Source: Lysobacter capsici
Lineage (GTDB): Bacteria; Pseudomonadota; Gammaproteobacteria; Xanthomonadales; Xanthomonadaceae
Direction of reading: 5' to 3'
NCBI RefSeq assembly: GCF_018732085.1
Contig: NZ_CP076103.1
Span: forward strand, 3,224,001 to 3,288,000
DNA length: 64,000 nt
Of this stretch, positions 15,657 to 22,900 are shown one piece after another. The notes below the pieces were generated by a model that made no database searches, was not told where the DNA came from, and saw only the letters and a list, made by a program, of their open reading frames with translations. Made by a program: the position numbers and the translations under genes. Every line of letters begins with the position of its first letter. Positions within the stretch are counted from its first letter, which is position 1.

Positions 15657-17033
15657 ATGTCGCCCAGCCCCGCACCCGCCTCCGCCGACGCCTCGAAACT
15701 CGGCCACGCCCTGAAGTCGCGCCAGTTGGTGATGATGGGCCTGGGCAGCGCGATCGGCGCCGGCTTGTTCCTCGGCTCGGGGCTGGGCGTGCAGACCGCC
15801 GGGCCGGCGGTGCTGCTGTCGTATCTGATCGCCGGCGTGCTGGTCATCATCGTGATGCGCGCGCTCGGCGAGATGGCCGCGCTGCGGCCGACCAGCGGCG
15901 CGTTCTCGGTCTACGCCGCCGATGCGATGGGGCCGACCGCCGGCGCCACCCTGGGCTGGCTGTGGTGGGCGCAGCTGGTGATCGTGATCGCGGCCGAATC
16001 GGTCGGTGCCGCCGGGCTGTTGGCGACGGTGTGGCCGTCGTTGTCGGTGGCGGCCGCCTCGCTGGTGTTCATGAGCGTGTTCACCGCGATCAACCTGCTC
16101 GGCGTGCGCCATTTCGGCGAGTTTGAATTCTGGTTCGCGATCCTCAAGGTGGTCGCGATCCTGGCCTTCATCGCGATCGGCGCGGCGCTGCTGCTGGGTC
16201 TGCTGCCCGACGTGCCCTCGCCCGGTCTGGGCAATTTCACCGAACACGGCGGCTTCGCGCCCAAGGGCTGGGGCGGCATCGGCGCGGCCTTGCTGCTGGT
16301 GGTGTTCGCTTTCGGCGGCACCGAGATCGTCGCGGTCGCCGCGGCCGAAACCCAGGACCCCGAGCGCAGCATCACCCAGGCGATCCGTACCGTCGCCTGG
16401 CGCATCCTGGTGTTCTACATCGGCTCGCTGGCGGTGATCATCGCGGTGGTGCCGTGGACCAGTCAGGCACTGAAGTCGCCGTTCGCGGCGGTGCTCGATG
16501 CCGCGCGGATTCCTGGGGCGGGTACGGCCATCACCCTGGTCGCGGTGGTCGCTCTGCTGTCGGCGCTCAACGCCAATCTGTACGGCGCCTCGCGGATGAT
16601 CTATTCGCTGGCCGAACGCGGCGAAGCGCCGCGCTGGCTCGCGCGCCTGACCGGCAACCGGGTGCCGGTGATCGCGGTGCTGGCGAGCGTGGCGTTCGGC
16701 TTCGTCGCCACCGGCCTGGAGCTGCTGTACCCGGACAAGGTGCTGCCGGCGCTGCTCAACGTGGTCGGCTCGACCTGCCTGCTGGTGTGGACCTTGTCGC
16801 TGGTCGCGCAGCTGATCCTGCGCCGCCGCGCCGATCGCGCCGGGGTGACGCTGCCGTTCAAGATGTGGGCGTTCCCGTACGTGACCTGGCTGGGCCTGGC
16901 CATTCTCGCGATGGTGTTCGTGCTGGCGCTGGTCACCGAGGGTTCGCGGACCCAGTTGCTGTCGACCGTGGCGCTGACCCTGTGCATTGCCGGGATCAGT
17001 GAGATCGCGCGGCGGATGCGGGCACGGGGTTGA
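15657..17033 (+). CDS. APC-superfamily amino-acid permease (AAT family)
   Basis: 458-residue inner-membrane transporter with about 12 helices. The first helix carries the AAT signature GLGSAIGAGLFLGSG after a short cytoplasmic tail; ALGEMAALRPTSGAFSVYA, the FAFGGTEIVAVAAAETQDPERSI segment of helix 6 and SALNANLYGASRMIYSLAERG of helix 8 are typical of GabP/CycA/ProY-like permeases. The substrate cannot be told. Fragments resembling its 5' and 3' ends flank it at 15501 and 17562, suggesting an earlier tandem arrangement. A hairpin at 17041-17062 follows the stop. Confidence 0.93.
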   Translation: MSPSPAPASADASKLGHALKSRQLVMMGLGSAIGAGLFLGSGLGVQTAGPAVLLSYLIAGVLVIIVMRALGEMAALRPTSGAFSVYAADAMGPTAGATLGWLWWAQLVIVIAAESVGAAGLLATVWPSLSVAAASLVFMSVFTAINLLGVRHFGEFEFWFAILKVVAILAFIAIGAALLLGLLPDVPSPGLGNFTEHGGFAPKGWGGIGAALLLVVFAFGGTEIVAVAAAETQDPERSITQAIRTVAWRILVFYIGSLAVIIAVVPWTSQALKSPFAAVLDAARIPGAGTAITLVAVVALLSALNANLYGASRMIYSLAERGEAPRWLARLTGNRVPVIAVLASVAFGFVATGLELLYPDKVLPALLNVVGSTCLLVWTLSLVAQLILRRRADRAGVTLPFKMWAFPYVTWLGLAILAMVFVLALVTEGSRTQLLSTVALTLCIAGISEIARRMRARG

Positions 17034-17040
17034 GGTCGGG

Positions 17041-17145
17041 CGGCTTGTATCACGGCAAGCCGAATCGCTTAAACGACTTTACATATGTCGCTTAACTAAC
17101 TGTATTTAAATGGCTTACAGATTTAATGTAAGTTCTTAAGTCAGG
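17041..17145. other. AT-rich island with hairpins after the permease
   Basis: CGGCTTG / CAAGCCG forms a stem at 17041-17062. From about 17067 to 17142 the sequence is strikingly AT-rich for this genome and includes ACATATGT, TATTTAAAT and CTTACA / TGTAAG (a 6-bp stem around GATTTAA). No gene and no T-run terminator. It may be a promoter, a transfer scar or decayed DNA. Confidence 0.45.
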
Positions 17146-17198
17146 CGCCCGAAGCCCGCACCACTGCACCCGCCACCGACTGATTGCGGCAGCCGACC

Positions 17199-17549
17199 TC
17201 AGTCGCCCATCGAGCCGCTGCCGACCTGCAGGCGATCCAGGCCCGCAAGCAACGCCCCGCGCTGCGCCGAGTTCAAGCCGTCGAGCTGCAGCTTGAGCGT
17301 GCCCGGCTGGCGCCAGTAGAACGTCACGCCCAGCGTCTGCCCGCCCTGCCCCTCATGAAAGATCAACAGGCCGCCGGCATCGAGAAACGGCCGCGCCTGC
17401 TCGGCGCCGGCGAGCACCTGCACATCGCCCTCGCCGTCGATGCCGCTGATCCGGCCGGCGGCGTCGGTCAGGCGCCAGCCCAGTTCCGGCAATCCGGCCA
17501 GGACGCGTTCGGCGTGGGCGGCGGCGATCAGGACGGCGTATCCGCTCAT
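17199..17549 (-). CDS. Uncharacterised 116-residue protein
   Basis: Not recognised. A soluble protein without signal peptide or cysteines. A plausible alpha/beta pattern runs MSGYAVLIAAAHAERVLAGLPELG, then GDVQVLAGAEQARPFLDAGGLLIFHEGQGG, then LGVTFYWRQPGTLKLQLDGL. It starts 13 bases before the permease remnant at 17562-17660 on the opposite strand, and follows the 199-residue unknown gene on its own strand with a gap of about 150 bases. It may be a small two-gene unit with that gene. Confidence 0.55.
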   Translation of the reverse strand: MSGYAVLIAAAHAERVLAGLPELGWRLTDAAGRISGIDGEGDVQVLAGAEQARPFLDAGGLLIFHEGQGGQTLGVTFYWRQPGTLKLQLDGLNSAQRGALLAGLDRLQVGSGSMGD

Positions 17550-17561
17550 CGGTACACCCGA

Positions 17562-17660
17562 TTGCCGCTCAAGCTATGGCCATTCCCGTGCATGACTTGG
17601 CTGGGCCGGGCCAACCTCGCAATGGTGATCGCACCAGCCTTGTTGAGCGAAGGCTTGTGA
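17562..17660 (+). pseudogene. Remnant of an amino-acid permease C-terminus
   Basis: Thirty-two codons ending in TGA read LPLKLWPFPCMTWLG...LLSEGL. They align without gaps to LPFKMWAFPYVTWLG...LVTEGS of the intact permease (near its residue 400), with 19 of 32 residues identical. No upstream permease sequence precedes it in the same frame, and its last 30 or so residues are missing. It is therefore a fragment of a diverged second permease and not a recent duplicate. It lies between two unknown minus-strand genes. Confidence 0.75.
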
Positions 17661-17697
17661 ACCGCGCCGTTGATTGCGGCATTGATCTTGCTCAGCG

Positions 17698-18297
17698 TCA
17701 TCTGAAAATACTCTTGTGCCATTGCGACCAGTAAGGTTCCGGAGCCTGCACAAGCTGTCCGGTCTTCAGGTCGACCGAGAACTTCGCCCAGCCATCGGGC
17801 TGGTCCCATTGCGCGGAGCCGTTCAACAGGCCCGCATGCACGCCGTTGAGGACCATGCCGCCGATGGCGAGCGTTTCGACGTGCCAAAGTTCGTTGCCGT
17901 CTTCGTCCAGATGCCACAGATCGAAGACGCTGCTGACGATGAAGCCGAACGCGTTCGCCGGCTCGCCCAGATCTTCCGGCCGCTCCACCGATTCGATGAA
18001 AGCCTCTTGGCGATCGGCGAATGAACGCACCTCGCGTGTATGCGGCTTGACCACAAGGCAGTTCCCGCCAGCACCGATCACCACCACGCTCGCTGAAGAT
18101 CTAACCTCGCGGGCAAAGGTATAGGAGTGTTCGTAGGCCAGGTCGATGCGCAGCAATGGCCGACCGGCGGCGTCGGCGATGCCGACCCGGTCGTCCACCC
18201 ACCGTGCCTGTGGCGACTCGGGCGACCAGCCGCAGGCGATCGCATCCACTTCCGCCCAGGCGTCGGGCAGACCTTCGAGAAACTGTGCGGTGAACAT
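17698..18297 (-). CDS. Uncharacterised 199-residue protein
   Basis: Not recognised. A soluble acidic protein without signal or membrane segment. Segments include RVGIADAAGRPLLRIDLAYEHSYTF, SASVVVIGAGGNCLVVKPHTREVRSF, FGFIVSSVFDLWHLDEDGNELWHVETLAIGGM and a C-terminal KFSVDLKTGQLVQAPEPYW. The strand-rich repeats of a ligand-like query/readout type resemble small immunity-like or beta-sandwich proteins, but that is only an impression. The gene ends about 150 bases before the 116-residue gene and lies 25 bases after nadK on the same strand. Confidence 0.6.
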   Translation of the reverse strand: MFTAQFLEGLPDAWAEVDAIACGWSPESPQARWVDDRVGIADAAGRPLLRIDLAYEHSYTFAREVRSSASVVVIGAGGNCLVVKPHTREVRSFADRQEAFIESVERPEDLGEPANAFGFIVSSVFDLWHLDEDGNELWHVETLAIGGMVLNGVHAGLLNGSAQWDQPDGWAKFSVDLKTGQLVQAPEPYWSQWHKSIFR

Positions 18298-18322
18298 GCG
18301 TCGGTCCCGGCTGCGGCGGCGC

Positions 18323-19102
18323 TCAACCGCTGGTGAACTGCTCGATCAGCATCCGCTCTTCCAGGTTGTGCTCCGGATCGAACAGCAAGGTGACCGTGCG
18401 GTCGCGCGATTCGCGGATCATCACTTCGACCACGTCGCGCACTTCGTGCGAGTCGGCGGTGGCGCTGACCGGGCGCTTGTAGGGATCGAGCACGCGAAAG
18501 CGCACTTCGGTGTCGGCCTTGAGCAAGGCGCCGCGCCAGCGCCGCGGGCGGAACGCGGCGATCGGGGTCAGCGCGATCACCGCCGAGCCCAGCGGCAGGA
18601 TCGGGCCGTGCGCGGAGAAGTTGTAGGCGGTGCTGCCGGCCGCGGTCGCGACCAGCACGCCGTCGCAGATCAGCTCGTCGAGCCGGGTCTGGCCGTTGAG
18701 ATCGATGCGCACATGCGCGGCCTGACGGGTCTGGCGCAGCAGCGAGACCTCGTTGTAGGCCAGCGAGCCGAAGGTCGCGCCCGATTCGGTCTGGGCGACC
18801 ATTTCCAGCGGGCGCAGCACCGCGGGTTCGGCCGCGGCGAGGCGTTCGAACAGATCGACGGCGCCGTCGGCGTATTGATTCATCAAGAAGCCGACCGTGC
18901 CCAGCTTCATGCCGTACACCGGTTTACCGAGCGCGCCGTGGCGATGCAGGGTCTGCAGCATGAAGCCGTCGCCGCCGAGCGCGACCAGCACGTCGGCGTC
19001 GTTGGGCTCGTGCTGGTCGTGTTGGGCGGTCAGCGCGGTCAAGGCGCGTTGCGCTTCGTCGGTGTGACTGGCGAGGAAGGCGATGCGTGGCGTCGCGGTC
19101 AT
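18323..19102 (-). CDS. nadK: NAD kinase
   Basis: 259-residue ATP-NAD kinase forming NADP. The ATG at 19102 has a GGAG ribosome site and begins MTATPRIAFLASHTDEA, the usual first strand; the frame open to 19240 runs into repeat sequence and is rejected. The diagnostic GGDG occurs at 43-46 (LVALGGDGFMLQT), with the second motif LAYNEVSLLRQ, LICDGVLVATAAGSTAYN and the conserved GPILPLGSAVIALTPIA. Slightly shorter than the E. coli enzyme, as usual for Xanthomonadaceae. Confidence 0.95.
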   Translation of the reverse strand: MTATPRIAFLASHTDEAQRALTALTAQHDQHEPNDADVLVALGGDGFMLQTLHRHGALGKPVYGMKLGTVGFLMNQYADGAVDLFERLAAAEPAVLRPLEMVAQTESGATFGSLAYNEVSLLRQTRQAAHVRIDLNGQTRLDELICDGVLVATAAGSTAYNFSAHGPILPLGSAVIALTPIAAFRPRRWRGALLKADTEVRFRVLDPYKRPVSATADSHEVRDVVEVMIRESRDRTVTLLFDPEHNLEERMLIEQFTSG

Positions 19103-19163
19103 CGGCGGCTCCGGGAGGATGGGCTCAGCATAACCCGTGGGCCATAAAAGAACCCCTTGCAAA

Positions 19164-19283
19164 GCTCCCTTCTCCCGCTCTGCGGGAGAAGGGCGGATGA
19201 GAGCGTGCGAAACTGAGCAACGCCGCAAGATATGCAGCATGGCGCGCCCTCACCCAACCCTCTCCCGCACGCGGGAGAGGGCT
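19164..19283. repeat. Inverted doublet of CTCTCCCGC repeats
   Basis: CTCCCTTCTCCCGCTCTGCGGGAGAAGGGCGGATGAGAGC (19164-19204, given here as two short palindromic parts CTTCTCCCGC / GCGGGAGAAG) and the opposite CCCTCACCCAACCCTCTCCCGCACGCGGGAGAGGGC near 19247-19282. It occupies the gap between nadK and the 200-residue gene. Confidence 0.85.
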
Positions 19284-19299
19284 AAATAGCAAACGTGCT

Positions 19300-19902
19300 T
19301 CAGCTCACGCGCTGCATCACCTGAAACGCCGCGCCGCCGCCCCAGACTTCGACCCAGGGTTCGGATTCGTCCAGCGTCCACGCCAGCAGCGCGCGTTCGC
19401 GGTTCTGCTCCCAGTCGCCGTCGGGCCACGGGAAATGCCAGCCGCCGAGCACGGCGACGATGTCGTCGGCGTACATCGGGCAATGGTCCTGCCAGTGCAC
19501 GAGGTAGGTATCGTCGTCGTGGCCGTCGTCGAACGCATCCGGCGGCGGCAGCGAACGCGATCGATGGGCATACAGCGGCTCGCCTTCGGCCGAGGAATCG
19601 GCCCGCGGCAAGCGCGCCTGCGGATCGTGTATGGCGAATCCGGATTCGCCGTCTTCTTCGTCGGTGTAGACGCTCAGTACGCCGCTGTCCGGGCCGAGGC
19701 CCTCGGGCAGGAACCGGCAGTCGATGCTGAGCCAGTGGCGGTGATTCGCGTCGGGCGCGGTGACCACGCCCGGCCCGCCCCACCATGCGGCGAACTGCTC
19801 GCCATCGCGTTTGAGCAGCACGCTGGCGCGGGCCAGCGTATCGGCTTGCGCGATCAGCGCCGATGCGATCGGCGCGGAATCGTCGGATGTAGCCATGTTC
19901 AT
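19300..19902 (-). CDS. Uncharacterised 200-residue protein
   Basis: Not recognised. The start at 19902 follows AAGGAACG; a second ATG is at 19896. The protein is soluble and acidic with many Trp, His and Asp residues: FAAWWGGPGVVTAPDANHRHWLSIDCRFLPEGLG, YTDEEDGESGFAIHD, FDDGHDDDTYLVHWQDHCPMYADDIVAVLGGWHFPWPDGDW and EPWVEVWGGG. The open frame continues upstream into the glutamate dehydrogenase but that part is out of register with it. It follows the dehydrogenase on the same strand across a terminator. Confidence 0.7.
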   Translation of the reverse strand: MNMATSDDSAPIASALIAQADTLARASVLLKRDGEQFAAWWGGPGVVTAPDANHRHWLSIDCRFLPEGLGPDSGVLSVYTDEEDGESGFAIHDPQARLPRADSSAEGEPLYAHRSRSLPPPDAFDDGHDDDTYLVHWQDHCPMYADDIVAVLGGWHFPWPDGDWEQNRERALLAWTLDESEPWVEVWGGGAAFQVMQRVS

Positions 19903-19930
19903 CGTTCCTTGATGAAAGAATTCCGTGATG

Positions 19931-19972
19931 AAAAACCCAGCCACTGCGGGAGCGCCACGCGGCGCCCCCGCA
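19931..19972 (-). terminator. Terminator of the NAD-glutamate dehydrogenase gene
   Basis: Read on the minus strand, TGCGGGGGCGCC / GGCGCTCCCGCA forms a stem with a GCGT loop, followed by GTGGCTGGG and then TTTTT. It begins 8 bases after the dehydrogenase stop. Confidence 0.8.
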
Positions 19973-19979
19973 GGACGGC

Positions 19980-22900
19980 TTAGCCGCGCGCGGCCAACTG
20001 CGACAGACGCTGCACCGCGACCGAGGCGGTCGGATAGTCCAGAGTCTTCTGCGCCGCCAGTTCGGTCAGCATCGCCAGGGTGAAACGCAACGACTGGTCG
20101 TCGCGTCCCAGCCACGCCTGCACCTTCGCGTCGGCGTGGGCGCCCGGCATCTTCAGCACCTGGCCGACCAGGATGCGCTGCTGGGTCGACAGTTCCTCGC
20201 GCAGCACGCCGCGCGCCACCGCGTGCCAGCGGCCGTCGACGGTCAACGCGTCGATCTGCTCCTGCAGCCACGGCAGACGCAGCGCTTCGCCGAGGCGGAA
20301 GTGAACCTTGGCCACGTCGACCGGCTTGAGCTTGCGCTCGCGCGCCAGTTCGATGATGTCGCAGCTCGGCTCCAGGTACGGCAACGCCGCCAACTGCGCG
20401 GCCAGCGATTCGGGCACGCCCTTGGCCTTCCAGTCGGCGAACGCGGCATCGTGGGCCGGGCGTTCGCCGTCGCCGAGGATGCCGACGCCGGCGCGGATGT
20501 TCTTGAAGCCGTCGTGGTAGCGGTCGACCGCAGTGGTGATGTCGGGGATCGCGCCCGGACGCGACAGCAGCCAGCGGGTGAACGAACGCTGCAGCGTCCA
20601 GATTACCTGCAGGGCGTCGATCTGGGTCGACTCGGCGACCTTGCCGTCGAGCGCGTCGATCTGGGTCCACAGGTCGCGCGCGTCCAGGGTTTCGCGGGTG
20701 ATCGTGAACGCCTTGGCGACCTCACCCGGGGTACGGCCGCTGTCTTCCTGCATGCGCAGCAGGAAAGTCGCGCCCATCCGGTTGATGGTCGAGTTGGTCA
20801 CCGCGGTGGCGATGATTTCGCGCTTCAGGCGGTGGTTTTCCATCGCCTTGGCGTACTTGGCCTGCAGCGGCTGCGGGAAGTAGCGCACCAGTTCCTTCGA
20901 CAGGTACGGGTCTTCCGGCACGTCGGAGTCCAGCATCTGCTGGAACGCGACCAGCTTGGAGTACGACAGCAGCACCGACAGTTCCGGACGGGTCAGGCCC
21001 TGGCCGCGCGCCTTGCGCTCGGCGATCTCGGCATCGCTCGGCAGGAATTCGATCTGGCGATCGAGCAGGCCCTGCGATTCCAACGTGCGGATGAAGTGCT
21101 GCTTGGAACCCAGGCGCGACAGGCTCATCCGCTCCATCAGGCTGATCGCCTGGTTCTGGCGGTAATTGTCGTTGAGCACGAGGTCGGCGACCTCGTCGGT
21201 CATCGACGCCAGCAGCTTGTTGCGCTCGGGCAGGGTCAGCTTCTTCGCCTGGACCTGGCCGTTGAGCAGGATCTTGATGTTGACCTCGTGATCCGAGGTG
21301 TCCACGCCGGCCGAGTTGTCGATGAAGTCGGTGTTGAGCAGCACGCCGTGCTGCGCGGCTTCGATGCGGCCGAGCTGGGTCAGGCCCAGGTTGCCGCCCT
21401 CGCCCACCATCTTGCAGCGCAGGTCGCCGCCGTTGACGCGCAGCGCATTGTTGGCGCGGTCGCCGACATCGCTGTTGGTTTCACTGCTGGCCTTGACGTA
21501 GGTGCCGATGCCGCCGTTCCACAGCAGATCGACCGGCGCCTTGAGGATCGCGCTCATCAGCTCGACCGGGCTCATCGCCGTGGCGTTGCCTTCGATGCCG
21601 AGCGCGGCCTTGATCTCCGGCGACAGCGGGATCGACTTGGCCGAACGCGGGTACACGCCGCCGCCCTTGCTGATCAACGCCTTGTCGTAGTCGTCCCAGC
21701 TCGAACGCGGCAGCTTGAACATGCGTTCGCGCTCTTTGAACGTCCTGGCCGCTTCCGGGTTCGGGTCGAGGAAGATATGGCGGTGGTCGAACGCGGCCAG
21801 CAGGCGGATGTGCTCGCTCAGCAGCATGCCGTTGCCGAACACGTCGCCGGACATGTCGCCGATGCCGACGGTGGTGAAATCCTGGGTCTGGCTGTCGCGG
21901 CCGAGCGAACGGAAGTGGCGCTTGACCGACTCCCACGCGCCCTTGGCGGTGATGCCCATGCCCTTGTGGTCGTAACCGACCGAACCGCCGGAGGCGAACG
22001 CGTCGTCGAGCCAGAACTTGTGCTCGGCGGCGATGCCGTTGGCGATGTCGGAGAAGGTCGCGGTGCCCTTGTCGGCGGCGACGACCAGGTAAGGGTCGTC
22101 ATTGTCGTGGCGTACGACATTGGCCGGAGCGACGATCTTGCCGCCGACGATGTTGTCGGTGATGTCCAGCAAGCCATTGATGAACATCTTGTAGCAGGCG
22201 ATGCCCTCGGCCAGGACCGCGTCGCGGTCGCCGCCGATCGGCGGACGCTTGGCGAAGAAGCCGCCCTTCGAGCCGACCGGCACGATCACCGTGTTCTTGA
22301 CCATCTGCGCCTTGACCAGACCCAGCACCTCGGTGCGGAAGTCCTCGCGGCGATCGGACCAGCGCAGACCGCCGCGGGCGACCGGGCCGAAGCGCAGGTG
22401 CACGCCCTCGACGCGCGGGCCGTAGACGAAGATTTCGCGGTACGGACGCGGCTTGGGCAGGTCCGGCACGTTGGCCGAATCGAACTTGTAGCTCACATAG
22501 CCGCGCTCGGAACAGTCGGCGGTGGTCTGGTAGTAGCTGGTGCGCAAGGTGGCGTTGATCACGCCGATGAAGCTGCGCAGGATGCGGTCCTCGTCGAGGC
22601 TGGAGACGCGGTCGAGCAGCGCCTTGATCGCTTCGACCGTCGCCTGCGCCTGCTGGTCGCGCTTGCCGCTGCGCGCATCGATGACCGGCTTGAGCGTGGT
22701 CATGACCGCGGCGTCGCCGCCGGAGAGGGTGTCGAACTGCTGGACCAGGCGCTCTTGCCCGGCCTTGATCTCGTCCTTGCTCTCGCTGCCGGTGCACGGG
22801 TCGAAGCGAGCTTCGAACAGTTCCACCAGCAAACGCGCGAGCAGCGGATAGCGGCTGAAGGTTTCTTCGACGTAGCTCTGCGAGAACGGCACGCCGACCT

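Noticed and set aside
17546..17917. 123-codon minus-strand frame overlapping the permease remnant
   Set aside because: Antisense to the remnant and out of frame with the 199-residue gene; no start signal.
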